Part shown: piece after piece, positions 1 through 6,639 of the stretch
Layout of the letters: every line of letters begins with the position of its first letter
Numbering within the stretch: position 1 is the stretch's first letter
NCBI GenBank assembly: GCA_002731665.1
Contig: PCCJ01000022.1
Location: 1-21,700 of the forward strand
Reading direction: 5' to 3'
DNA from: Actinomycetota bacterium
Lineage (GTDB): Bacteria > Actinomycetota > Acidimicrobiia > Acidimicrobiales > Poriferisodaliceae
DNA length: 21,700 nt
Notes under the pieces: generated by a model
Told to the model about the DNA's origin: nothing
The model's input: the letters and a program-made list of their open reading frames with translations, nothing else
Databases searched by the model: none
Made by a program: the position numbers and the translations under genes

Positions 1-1439
1 TCGAGTCTCTTTCTGATCGTTTTGATGGCATCTTTGGACGTTTGAAAGGCAAAGGTCGTCTTTCTCAGGGTGATGTTGAAGATGCGATGCGAGAGATTCG
101 CCTTGCCTTGCTTGAGGCTGACGTTAACTTTACGGTTGTACGTGACTTTGTCGAACGAGTAAAAATTAGATGTCTAGGCGCCGACATTGCTCAGAGTTTA
201 ACGCCCGGTCAACAGGTTATTAAAGTTGTTAATGAAGAACTTAAAGCGATTCTTGGAGGGGAAACCTTAAAAATAACGTTTGCTGCATCTCCACCAACCG
301 TTGTTTTGATGGCAGGGCTTCAAGGTTCAGGTAAAACTACTTCATCGGTGAAATTAGCGCGCTGGTTTAAATCTCAAGGTAGAAACCCCCTTCTAGTAGG
401 TGCAGATCTCCAACGCCCGGCGGCGGTTGAGCAACTCCGCACGCTCGCTGACCGAATAGATGTTCCTGTCTATAGCGATTCGACTGAGCCAGTAGCCGTT
501 GTTCAGCGTGGTTTGGAGGAGGCTAAGAGTCTCGGCCGCGACGTGTTGATTGTTGATACAGCAGGTCGCCTGGCAGTCGATACGGATCTCATGGACGAGA
601 TCGCATCCATATCCGACGCTATTGAACCTGATTACACGTTCCTCGTGATTGATGCGATGACCGGACAAGATGCTGTAAACACAGCAGAGATTTTTCACAG
701 CACGTTAGAGCTCGATGGAATAATCCTCACAAAATTGGATGGCGATGCTCGTGGAGGAGCAGCTCTTTCAGTAAAAGAAGTTGTAGGAAGGCCAATCGCC
801 TTTGCTTCTACAGGCGAGAACCTAGAAGACTTTGATCAGTTTCACCCTGAACGGATGGCTGAACGTATTCTCGGCATGGGAGACATTCTTACCCTAATTG
901 AGAAGGCTGAAGAAGTATTTGAAAAAGAAGAAGCGGAGGTTGCTGCTCAACGACTTCTCGACGGAACGTTCACCTTAGATGACTTTGTTGACCAACTAAG
1001 ACAAGTTAGAAAAATGGGGAATCTTTCGGGTTTGATGGCGATGATGCCTGGCATCCCCAAAGAGGTGAAAAATGCCGAGATTGATGAACGTGATATAAAT
1101 CGAGTTGAGGCCATAGTTTTAGCGATGACGCCAAGCGAGCGAGTTGAACCGGCTTTAATTGACAGTTCTCGGCGGGCTCGAATAGCTAAAGGTAGTGGTA
1201 CCAGCACTGCGCAAGTAAGCAATTTGCTTAACCAATTTAAAGAAATGCGTAAAATGATGAAAGGAATGGCTGGATTAGGCACGAAGAAGGCTACAAAAAA
1301 CCGTAAAGACAAGAAATCTAAAAAAGGCAAAAAAGGTCCTGGTGGTGGAAGAGTTCAAGCTAAACCGGCCGTTGCATCACCTAAATTCGATATTGAGAAG
1401 CTAGACCTAACTCTTCCTGGGTTGAATAAGAACAGTTAA
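1..1439 (+). CDS. ffh: Signal recognition particle GTPase Ffh (SRP54), 5' end cut by window edge
   Basis: Ffh binds 4.5S RNA and the signal peptides of nascent membrane proteins, and docks ribosomes to FtsY at the membrane. The open frame runs from base 3 (E-S-L-S-D-R-F-D-G) without an in-window ATG; the TTG at 42 is an internal Leu. Family starts of the type M-F-x-S-L suggest only about two residues are missing. Counting from the Leu at base 42, the NG domain shows the P-loop GLQGSGKTT (residues 92-100), ADLQRPAAVEQL (121-132), DTAGRL (172-177) and TKLDGDARGG (230-239). The Met-rich M domain follows, with LMAMMPGIP and the RNA-binding stretch SRRARIAKGSG. The tail is Lys/Gly-rich. It precedes rpsP by 165 bases, the usual actinobacterial order. 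Confidence 0.97.
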   Translation, partial: ESLSDRFDGIFGRLKGKGRLSQGDVEDAMREIRLALLEADVNFTVVRDFVERVKIRCLGADIAQSLTPGQQVIKVVNEELKAILGGETLKITFAASPPTVVLMAGLQGSGKTTSSVKLARWFKSQGRNPLLVGADLQRPAAVEQLRTLADRIDVPVYSDSTEPVAVVQRGLEEAKSLGRDVLIVDTAGRLAVDTDLMDEIASISDAIEPDYTFLVIDAMTGQDAVNTAEIFHSTLELDGIILTKLDGDARGGAALSVKEVVGRPIAFASTGENLEDFDQFHPERMAERILGMGDILTLIEKAEEVFEKEEAEVAAQRLLDGTFTLDDFVDQLRQVRKMGNLSGLMAMMPGIPKEVKNAEIDERDINRVEAIVLAMTPSERVEPALIDSSRRARIAKGSGTSTAQVSNLLNQFKEMRKMMKGMAGLGTKKATKNRKDKKSKKGKKGPGGGRVQAKPAVASPKFDIEKLDLTLPGLNKNS

Positions 1440-1460
1440 ATTGGGATTCATTCAATTTTT
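1438..1460 (+). terminator. Weak AT-rich stem plus T run after ffh
   Basis: AAATTG (1438-1443) can pair with CAATTT (1453-1458) around a nine-base loop, and the descending arm runs into five T. The stem has one G-C pair and overlaps the ffh stop codon, so it would be at best a poor intrinsic terminator. Confidence 0.22.
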
Positions 1461-1464
1461 AAAG

Positions 1465-1493
1465 TTCTTGTTGAGCGTTCATGCCGATATGAT
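1465..1493 (+). promoter_or_regulatory. Candidate promoter for the rpsP operon
   Basis: A good -10 hexamer TATGAT (1488-1493) lies 17 bases after a weak -35 TTCTTG (1465-1470). Transcription from here would give a leader of about 100 bases before rpsP. That leader begins near a small inverted repeat, TGGCC-ATT-GGCCA (1501-1513). The octamer TATGATGT recurs near the window end before the presumed next operon. The -35 match is poor, so this is a moderate call at best. Confidence 0.38.
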
Positions 1494-1604
1494 GTCTGTC
1501 TGGCCATTGGCCAACGCTTAGAGTTGCTCCACCGACTTCTTGTAAGTGGGTACCGTTGAGTAACTGTCCAATCCCCTGATGATTAGAGAGAAACCCGGAG
1601 AACC

Positions 1605-2036
1605 ATGGCCGTACGACTTCGCCTGATGCGGATGGGTAAAAAGAAGCAACCTACCTATCGAGTAGTTGCAGCAGATAGCCGATCTCCTAGAGATGGGCGT
1701 TTCATAGAGATTCTTGGTACCTACCAACCGCGTTTAGAGCCTTCTGGTGTTCAAATTGATAACGATCGGGCGGTCCATTGGCTGAGTGTGGGTGCTCAAC
1801 CAAGCGAGGCCGTCCAAAAACTGTTAACGATTTCTGGTGCGATGGCTCAGTTCAAAGGTGAAGAATTCGTGCCTTCTGTGCCACCAGCTGCAAAAGAAAC
1901 CGCGGAGCCTGTAAAGCCTGCAGCCGCTAAAGAAGAAGCTAAGCCTGAAGTAGCGGAAGAAGCTGTTGCAGAAACTCCTTCCGAGGCTGAAGTAGTCGAA
2001 GAAGCACCGGAAGACGACGCAAAGGACGAATCGTGA
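1605..2036 (+). CDS. rpsP: 30S ribosomal protein S16
   Basis: S16 binds 16S rRNA early in 30S assembly. The N-terminal 85 residues are a complete S16 domain: MAVRLRLMRMGKKKQPTYR, then VAADSRSPRDGRFIEILGTY, and the NDRAVHWLSVGAQPSEAV helix region. The protein has 143 residues, about 55 more than the minimal family. The surplus is an Ala/Glu/Pro/Lys-rich acidic tail, as is common in actinobacteria. The ATG is preceded by GGAG at 1597-1600. The stop overlaps the GTG start of the next gene by four bases (GTGA), implying translational coupling. It heads the rpsP-khpA-rimM-trmD unit. Confidence 0.97.
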   Translation: MAVRLRLMRMGKKKQPTYRVVAADSRSPRDGRFIEILGTYQPRLEPSGVQIDNDRAVHWLSVGAQPSEAVQKLLTISGAMAQFKGEEFVPSVPPAAKETAEPVKPAAAKEEAKPEVAEEAVAETPSEAEVVEEAPEDDAKDES

Positions 2037-2287
2037 GCGAGCAAGAAGGCACGACGGCTGAAGAAGTTCTCCTGTATCTGATTGCTCAATTGGTCGAACA
2101 TCCCGATCAAGTTGAACTCGAAATTGAAGAATCTGATACGAAAATTAGCCTTATGGCAAAAGTGAGTTCTGAAGACATAGGTAGAGTCATCGGAAAGCGC
2201 GGCCGAGTCGCAAATTCAATACGTACTTTGGTCCGCGCTGCGGCTGTCAAAGACGGAGTCGAGGTTGAGGTCGATTTCAGCGATTGA
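2033..2287 (+). CDS. khpA: KH-domain RNA-binding protein KhpA (YlqC/DUF-type)
   Basis: A single KH domain of 84 residues contains the RNA-contacting GxxG loop in DIGRVIGKRGRVANSIRTLV. KhpA-type proteins bind RNA, often with KhpB/Jag, and are linked to cell-size control and small-RNA regulation in Gram-positives. The role in this organism is inferred. The GTG start overlaps the rpsP stop (GTGA), with AAAGGA at 2021-2026 as ribosome binding site. Its own stop overlaps the TTG of rimM. The position between rpsP and rimM is typical of Actinobacteria and Firmicutes and supports the call. Confidence 0.93.
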   Translation: MSEQEGTTAEEVLLYLIAQLVEHPDQVELEIEESDTKISLMAKVSSEDIGRVIGKRGRVANSIRTLVRAAAVKDGVEVEVDFSD

Positions 2288-2787
2288 CGGAATTGGTTAG
2301 TTCGATGAGTGGTAATAGTTACCAACTGTTAGAAATCGGATCAATTAAACGAGCTCATGGCTTAATGGGCGATGTTCTCGTAAAGCTAGTAACTAACCGC
2401 TTCGAGCGACTTGATCCGGGTAGTTCCTTGTCTGCTGATGAAAGAAACTTAATCGTTGTTTCTTCCAGTCCTCACCAGGATAATTGGATCGTTCACTTCC
2501 AAGGAGTAGATACGAAAGACGCTGCAGATGAGTTGCGGGGATTGAAGCTTATGGCGCCTCCGATTCATGACAGTGATGAGCTTTGGGTACATGAACTTAT
2601 GGGCGCCTCAGTTCGGGAGGTAGACGGTACCTATCGTGGCACAGTGGTGGCAGTGCTTTCTAACCCAGCGTCAGATTTGTTGGAGTTGGATAGTGGCTCA
2701 CTAATACCACTGACATTCGTCGTGAAGTTTACAGAAGGCCTTATTTTGGTAGATGCACCAACTGGTCTTTTCGATCTTGGGAATTAG
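2284..2787 (+). CDS. rimM: Ribosome maturation factor RimM
   Basis: RimM binds S19 and helps mature the 30S head. The N-terminal RimM barrel begins LLEIGSIKRAHGLMGDVLVK. A PRC-barrel-like second half starts near ELWVHELMGASV and runs to SDLLELDSGSLIPLTFV. The length is 167 residues from TTG 2284, which overlaps the khpA stop (TTGA). A second in-frame start, ATG at 2305, would give 160 residues and begin nearer the conserved core. Neither has a strong Shine-Dalgarno sequence, so the exact start is undecided. The gene sits directly before trmD, its usual partner. Confidence 0.94.
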   Translation: MTELVSSMSGNSYQLLEIGSIKRAHGLMGDVLVKLVTNRFERLDPGSSLSADERNLIVVSSSPHQDNWIVHFQGVDTKDAADELRGLKLMAPPIHDSDELWVHELMGASVREVDGTYRGTVVAVLSNPASDLLELDSGSLIPLTFVVKFTEGLILVDAPTGLFDLGN

Positions 2788-2788
2788 T

Positions 2789-3532
2789 ATGCGAATTGAT
2801 ATTTTCAGTATTTTTCCTGACCACATAGACCAGATGAGTGATCTCAGTATCCTAGGGCGAGCCAGAAGGTCTGGACTCGTGGACCTTCGAAGTCAAGACC
2901 TTAGGATGTCCACTACCGACAAGCACCGAACTGTTGATGACAGCCCTTTTGGCGGTGGACCAGGCATGGTGTTGAAACCGGAACCGGTATTTGCAGCTGT
3001 AAAAGAGGTTTCACCGCCGAGGCCGTTAATCCTTTTGGGCCCAGGCGGCAAAGCCTTCAACCAATCGAAAGCTAATGAGCTTTCGAGGCTTGATGGTTTT
3101 AGTCTCTTGTGTGGCCGTTATGAGGGGGTAGATGAAAGAATTCGTAGCCATTTAGTAGATGATGAAATATCTATCGGAGATATGATTCTGGCTGGCGGAG
3201 AATTTGCCGCCATGGCGATAGTCGAAGCCGTTGTCCGTCTGATACCTGGGGTTTTAAATAATGATGCTTCCCCTAAAGATGAAACGTTCTCAGATGGACT
3301 ACTTGAATATCCGCATTGGACCCGACCTGCAAATTTTGAAGGTCTAGAAGTTCCGGAAATTCTCGTAAGCGGTGATCATGAAAAAATTCTACGCTGGCGC
3401 AAATCCGTGTCCATTGCGCTAACAGCAGCCCGGAGACCAGACTTGCTGGAAATCCGAGGTGTGAAAAGTTTCGAAATTGACTGGATGGCCGAATTTGAAA
3501 TTGAGATCGACCCCCGCTTCTTTTCTTGCTGA
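2789..3532 (+). CDS. trmD: tRNA (guanine-N1)-methyltransferase TrmD
   Basis: TrmD uses S-adenosylmethionine to methylate G37 of tRNAs and so prevents +1 frameshifting. I chose ATG 2789, giving MRIDIFSIFP, the family start, one base after the rimM stop. A longer frame from 2753 would run through rimM. TTGGGA (2777-2782) serves as ribosome binding site. Length is 247 residues. Visible motifs are DSPFGGGPGM (51-60), the trefoil-knot cofactor site LLCGRYEGVDERIR (107-120 region), IGDMILAGGEFAAM (129-142), and SDGLLEYPHWTRP. The Asp169 in the last matches the catalytic base known from the family. The C-terminal helix RWRKS...AARRPDL is present. Confidence 0.97.
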   Translation: MRIDIFSIFPDHIDQMSDLSILGRARRSGLVDLRSQDLRMSTTDKHRTVDDSPFGGGPGMVLKPEPVFAAVKEVSPPRPLILLGPGGKAFNQSKANELSRLDGFSLLCGRYEGVDERIRSHLVDDEISIGDMILAGGEFAAMAIVEAVVRLIPGVLNNDASPKDETFSDGLLEYPHWTRPANFEGLEVPEILVSGDHEKILRWRKSVSIALTAARRPDLLEIRGVKSFEIDWMAEFEIEIDPRFFSC

Positions 3533-3590
3533 TCTTCAGGTAGTATTGTGACTCGCATTAAAAGACGTGTTCTTCGATGTGAAAAAAGAC

Positions 3591-3596
3591 TATAGA
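3591..3596 (+). promoter_or_regulatory. Candidate -10 element for rplS
   Basis: TATAGA lies 70 bases before the rplS start in a 134-base gap after trmD. No convincing -35 sits 16-18 bases upstream, where TGTTCT or GTTCTT is found. The gap and the palindromic leader downstream argue for some separate control of rplS, but the promoter itself is only weakly supported. Confidence 0.3.
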
Positions 3597-3621
3597 GTTT
3601 TCTATGTCTATCGCCCCCCCG

Positions 3622-3640
3622 GGTTTCGAAGTTCGAAACC
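3622..3640 (+). promoter_or_regulatory. Perfect 9-bp inverted repeat in the rplS leader
   Basis: GGTTTCGAA (3622-3630), one central G, then TTCGAAACC (3632-3640) form a perfect inverted repeat. As RNA it can fold as GGUUUCG-AAGUU-CGAAACC, a 7-bp stem with a five-base loop. It lies 12 bases upstream of the AGGAG ribosome binding site at 3652-3656. A perfect 8-bp palindrome GAGATCTC (3644-3651) lies between them. It could be a protein operator or an RNA leader element sensing L19. The sequence does not decide between these. Confidence 0.5.
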
Positions 3641-3666
3641 ATTGAGATCTCAGGAGCAAGTGCGCC

Positions 3667-4011
3667 ATGCACAGCACCGACTTTGTTGACAAACTACAAC
3701 TTCGTGAAGACCACCCTGACTTTAAGCCAGGAGATACGGTCAAAGTCCATGTACGTGTGGTTGAAGGAAGCCGCGAAAGAACCCAAATTTTCGAAGGTTA
3801 CGTAATAGCGCGAAAAAATTCGGGTATTAGAGAAACTTTCACTGTTCGTAAACTGAGCTTTGGTGTTGGAGTTGAGCGAACTTTTCCCTTACATGCTCCG
3901 ACCCTAGCCAAAATCGAAAGAGTAGCAGTTGGTGACGTTCGCCGAGCCAAGCTCTATTACTTAAGAGATCGCATTGGCAAAAAAGCTCGTGTGAAAGAAA
4001 AGCGGTATTAG
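3667..4011 (+). CDS. rplS: 50S ribosomal protein L19
   Basis: L19 lies at the 30S-50S interface of the large subunit. The full family domain is visible in 114 residues, the normal length: [59 protein letters not shown], and the basic end [20 protein letters not shown]. The ATG has AGGAG ten bases upstream. It follows trmD by 134 bases and ends the forward-strand unit. The next genes downstream are on the opposite strand and converge on it. Confidence 0.98.
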   Translation: MHSTDFVDKLQLREDHPDFKPGDTVKVHVRVVEGSRERTQIFEGYVIARKNSGIRETFTVRKLSFGVGVERTFPLHAPTLAKIERVAVGDVRRAKLYYLRDRIGKKARVKEKRY

Positions 4012-4098
4012 TCATAGCTTTGAATGGCGTAGTCGTAATGCGCTAGGAAAGATAAGTGCCGTTATTGAACTTGATCAAGCGTCAGTTTTTAACGGTCA

Positions 4099-4311
4099 TT
4101 AAGATAGCGGTTTTCTTCGTCGGCGCGCTGCCCAGCATCCGTAGTGCCAATGTCGCCTTAAATCAGCTGCGTCTAACGGAATGGCTACCATGTGACCTAA
4201 ACCTGGAGGGATTTCTCGGTTACATCCGGGACAGAGGTAAGTTTTGTTCGCTTGATAAGGCTGAATGCGTCTAACTTCATGTCCTTCTTCGGGTTCCAGT
4301 TCAAAAACCAT
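4099..4311 (-). CDS. Small actinobacterial CxxC...HxxC zinc-finger-like protein
   Basis: This reverse-strand gene encodes 70 residues with CPGC (Cys27, Cys30), a conserved-looking stretch IPPGLGHMVAIPL, and RRHWHYGCW (His56, Cys59). The CxxC...HxxC layout fits one structural zinc site of treble-clef type. The tail is Arg-rich (RRRRK). From memory it resembles small actinobacterial proteins with RCPGC and RRHWHxxCW motifs that are often auto-labelled 'ATP/GTP-binding protein'. No P-loop is visible here, so I do not use that name. The function is unknown, with nucleic-acid contact only a guess. An upstream in-frame TAA makes ATG 4311 the only plausible start. It begins nine bases after the stop of the 36-residue gene, implying one transcript. 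Confidence 0.78.
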   Translation of the reverse strand: MVFELEPEEGHEVRRIQPYQANKTYLCPGCNREIPPGLGHMVAIPLDAADLRRHWHYGCWAARRRRKPLS

Positions 4312-4320
4312 TTTGATCTT

Positions 4321-4431
4321 TTACCCCCAAAATCCCCAGATGATAAGCGCTGATGCGGTGATGCACGCTGCAGCGATCATTGAATAGTCGGCCAAACTAG
4401 CTTTTTGTTTTCTATACGGGTTGTAGCCCAT
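4321..4431 (-). CDS. 36-residue single-span membrane protein (small unannotated gene)
   Basis: The reverse strand encodes a 36-residue protein starting MGYNPYRKQKASLADYSM, then a hydrophobic Ala/Ile/Leu-rich stretch (about residues 17-33) ending IIWGFWG. The basic N-terminal half followed by one membrane span suggests an inner-membrane protein with the N terminus inside. An in-frame TAA lies 14 codons upstream (4471-4473) and ATG 4431 is the only ordinary start between them. A weak GAAGGG sits 12 bases upstream. Nine bases separate it from the zinc-finger-like gene. I do not recognise a named family, though the MGYNPxRK start looks like a conserved motif. Coding status rests on composition and context. 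Confidence 0.68.
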   Translation of the reverse strand: MGYNPYRKQKASLADYSMIAAACITASALIIWGFWG

Positions 4432-4497
4432 CGGGAAAGTATGCCCTTCAGAGAGCAGGATTAGGCGGCTTTAACGAAGAACTAGCTGGAGAGTAGC

Positions 4498-4513
4498 GGT
4501 ATAGATCTGTACC
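4498..4513. promoter_or_regulatory. Near-perfect 16-bp palindrome between divergent genes
   Basis: GGTATAGATCTGTACC reads as an inverted repeat with one mismatched pair (GGTA.AGATCT.TACC). It lies ten bases before the GTG of xerC and 67 bases before the divergent 36-residue gene. It overlaps TATAGA (4500-4505), a possible xerC -10 box. This is the position expected of an operator controlling one or both directions, but no regulator is identifiable. Confidence 0.4.
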
Positions 4514-4522
4514 TTCGATAGT

Positions 4523-5413
4523 GTGTCAAAAGATTTTTGGGAGCTATCTGATTTTATTCTGAGCCTGACAGCTGCCTCAGAGTCAACGCTTAAGGCATAT
4601 CGGCTTGATATCGATCAATTCGTTGCCTGGGCTGAACGAGCAAAAATTAATGAGCCAGCGAAAATTCAACGATTGCATGTTCGCCGTTATATAGCATTTA
4701 TGGGAACGCGTGGATTGGAACGACGTTCAATATCTCGAAAGGCTTCCTCGCTTCGCCGTTACTTTAGCTGGTTGCATCGATCAGGAATAATTGTGTTAGA
4801 TCCAACGGCGGGATTAAGTGCTCCAAAAGGTTCCGGACGATTGCCAGAAGTTCTAAAAGAAAAAGAACTGAGATCACTAATATCTGATGAGCTAGAACCG
4901 ACTAGCTCGCTCGAGTTACGTGATCGTCTCCTAGTCGAGCTTCTTTATGGCAGCGGGCTTCGGGTGGCTGAGCTATGCAGCACTAACGAAAGCGAAGTTG
5001 AACGCCACGCAGACTACATAGATGTTGTCGGTAAAGGTTCGAAGATGAGGCGCGTCCCAACCAGCAAACCAGCCCAACGTCTTATGGATGTGTGGTTAGG
5101 TGGGGGCAAGAAAGCATTCGAACTTGACCTTGTCAAAGGCTCGCCAGACCCGAAGGCGCTTTTCGTAAACAGACGCGGTAATCGGTTAACAACGCGAGAT
5201 GTGCGGCGCGTTATTGACCGCCGGTCGCTTGAACCAACACACCCGCACGCACTTCGGCACACGTATGCCACACACCTATTAGATGGGGGCGCAGACTTAA
5301 GAGTAGTTCAGGAACTCTTAGGTCATTCAGATCTGAGTACGACCCAGCTTTACACTCATGTGAGTCGTGAACGCTTGAAAAAAGTTCATCAAATGTCACA
5401 TCCGCGCGCATGA
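4523..5413 (+). CDS. xerC: Tyrosine recombinase XerC
   Basis: XerC/XerD-type recombinase resolves chromosome dimers at dif. The N-terminal SAM-like core-binding domain (about residues 5-90) includes TLKAYRLDIDQF. The catalytic domain carries the full set: Arg147 (GSGLRVAE), Lys171 (VVGKGSKMR), His242 and Arg245 (HPHALRHTYATH), His268 (LLGHSD) and Tyr277 (TTQLYTHV). Length is 296 residues, normal for Xer. The start is GTG 4523; no clear Shine-Dalgarno sequence is present, and a leaderless or short-leader mRNA is possible given TATAGA at 4500. XerC rather than XerD is inferred from position upstream of rpsB, as in mycobacteria. Confidence 0.94.
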   Translation: MSKDFWELSDFILSLTAASESTLKAYRLDIDQFVAWAERAKINEPAKIQRLHVRRYIAFMGTRGLERRSISRKASSLRRYFSWLHRSGIIVLDPTAGLSAPKGSGRLPEVLKEKELRSLISDELEPTSSLELRDRLLVELLYGSGLRVAELCSTNESEVERHADYIDVVGKGSKMRRVPTSKPAQRLMDVWLGGGKKAFELDLVKGSPDPKALFVNRRGNRLTTRDVRRVIDRRSLEPTHPHALRHTYATHLLDGGADLRVVQELLGHSDLSTTQLYTHVSRERLKKVHQMSHPRA

Positions 5414-5481
5414 TTTAAGCCTTGCGTCATCGGTTTGAATCATTAGAAGACGATTGAATATTTTTTGGACCCAGTTCTCTG

Positions 5482-5510
5482 TGTCGATTAGGGCGTTCAC
5501 TGGCTACACT
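5482..5510 (+). promoter_or_regulatory. Candidate promoter for rpsB-tsf
   Basis: The 220-base gap after xerC contains TACACT (5505-5510), a fair -10, 17 bases after TGTCGA (5482-5487), a poor -35. Initiation near 5517 would give a leader of roughly 115 bases that includes the stem-loops at 5549-5600. Confidence 0.33.
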
Positions 5511-5548
5511 CATGTCGCAATCAAAGACTTTTTATCTACTACTAAACA

Positions 5549-5600
5549 GTCGAGGTGACCTCACGGTCGCTGCCCAACATTAGGCAGTGTCATTCTCGAC
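5549..5600 (+). promoter_or_regulatory. Structured 5' leader of rpsB
   Basis: GTCGAG (5549-5554) is complementary to CTCGAC (5595-5600) and would close a domain of 52 bases. Inside, CGCTGCC (5568-5574) pairs with GGCAGTG (5583-5589) with one G-U pair around the loop CAACATTA. An alternative local fold GAGGT-G-ACCTC (5552-5562) competes with the closing helix. Position just before rpsB suggests an S2 autoregulatory leader, as known in other phyla. This fold is read by eye, and homology to a known class was not tested. Confidence 0.45.
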
Positions 5601-5633
5601 AAAGCAAATTAACCGTGGGGAGGAGACATCGTA

Positions 5634-6566
5634 ATGGCTGCTGTTGTAACCATGACTGACCTGCTGAAAGCCGGAGTTCATTTCGGCCACCAAACTCGTC
5701 GCTGGAACCCAAAGATGGGTCGGTACTTATGGGGCGAACGAAATGGTATTTACATTATTGATCTGCAACAAACCATAACCTTGATAGACCAGGCTTACAC
5801 CTACGTTCGCGATACGGTTTCCAAGGGTGGCACAATTCTTTTCGTAGGAACCAAAAAGCAAGCTCAGGACCCAATCGAAACATTCGCTCGAGCTTGTGGT
5901 ATGCCATTCGTTAATCAACGCTGGCTAGGCGGAATGCTTACGAACTTTAGGACTATTCGCGGCCGTGTAGAGAAAATGCTTGAGTATGAACGAATGCTTG
6001 AAGCTGGAGATTTCGAAAGCATGCCAAAGAAAGAGGCACTGCTTCTAAGACGAGAACTCGATAAGTTGCAGCTTAATTTAAATGGCCTTCGCCACATGGA
6101 GAAGCTTCCTAGCGCTATTTTTGTTCTGGACACACCAAAAGAACACATTGCAGTTGCAGAGGCAAACAGACTAAAACTTCCGGTCGTTGCAGTAGCAGAC
6201 TCAAATAGCGATCCGGATCAAATTGACTTTGTTATACCTGGAAATGATGATGCGATTCGTAGCACTGAACTCTTATCCAGAGTGATATCGGATGCCGTTC
6301 GCGAAGGTCGTTATATAGCGCAAAGCAAGGGAATTGTTGTACCCGTATCAGGGGAGCGCACTCCGGAACAAGAGGCTCGGGTAGCAAATCAGCAAGCCGA
6401 AAGTGAGCAAGAAGCCATGGCTCAAGCTGCTGCTCGAGAGGCACGTATCGCAGCGGAGCAAGCAGCAAAAGCTACGGAAGTTGTTGCTGCACAATCAGCG
6501 GCCACTCAAGCTGTAGATGAAGCTGTCTCAGTTTCACCTGATTCTGACGAGCAACCAGCGAGTTGA
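5634..6566 (+). CDS. rpsB: 30S ribosomal protein S2
   Basis: S2 joins the 30S late and helps recruit S1 or messenger. The ATG is preceded by a strong GGGGAGGAG (5616-5624). The S2 domain covers about residues 6-240: [69 protein letters not shown] and [27 protein letters not shown]. The protein is 310 residues. The last 70 or so are an Ala/Gln/Glu-rich tail, an extension also seen in other actinobacteria though longer than in many. tsf follows after 73 bases. Confidence 0.98.
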   Translation: MAAVVTMTDLLKAGVHFGHQTRRWNPKMGRYLWGERNGIYIIDLQQTITLIDQAYTYVRDTVSKGGTILFVGTKKQAQDPIETFARACGMPFVNQRWLGGMLTNFRTIRGRVEKMLEYERMLEAGDFESMPKKEALLLRRELDKLQLNLNGLRHMEKLPSAIFVLDTPKEHIAVAEANRLKLPVVAVADSNSDPDQIDFVIPGNDDAIRSTELLSRVISDAVREGRYIAQSKGIVVPVSGERTPEQEARVANQQAESEQEAMAQAAAREARIAAEQAAKATEVVAAQSAATQAVDEAVSVSPDSDEQPAS

Positions 6567-6623
6567 ATTAGTTAGCGTAGGACCCGAATAATTTAAACGT
6601 ATATTCATATATTCCCTAGATAG

Positions 6624-6633
6624 AGGTGCACCT
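6624..6633 (+). promoter_or_regulatory. Palindrome overlapping the tsf ribosome binding site
   Basis: AGGTGCACCT is a perfect 10-bp palindrome that includes the AGAGG core of the tsf Shine-Dalgarno region (6622-6626) and lies six bases before the ATG at 6640. As RNA only a 3-bp hairpin with a four-base loop could form, so it may be chance. Confidence 0.25.
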
Positions 6634-6639
6634 TTAGAA

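Noticed and set aside
4058..4096. GCCGTTA...TAACGGT inverted repeat with CTTGATCAAG inside, as a bidirectional terminator
   Set aside because: The loop is 25 bases, the stem is seven pairs with one G-U, and neither strand has a T run after it.
4056..4274. Forward 72-codon open frame after rplS
   Set aside because: It lies largely antisense to the better-supported 70-residue CxxC/HxxC gene, has no recognisable motif and no ribosome binding site.
5414..5470. Intrinsic terminator after xerC
   Set aside because: A T run is present near 5460-5466 but no clean stem precedes it.
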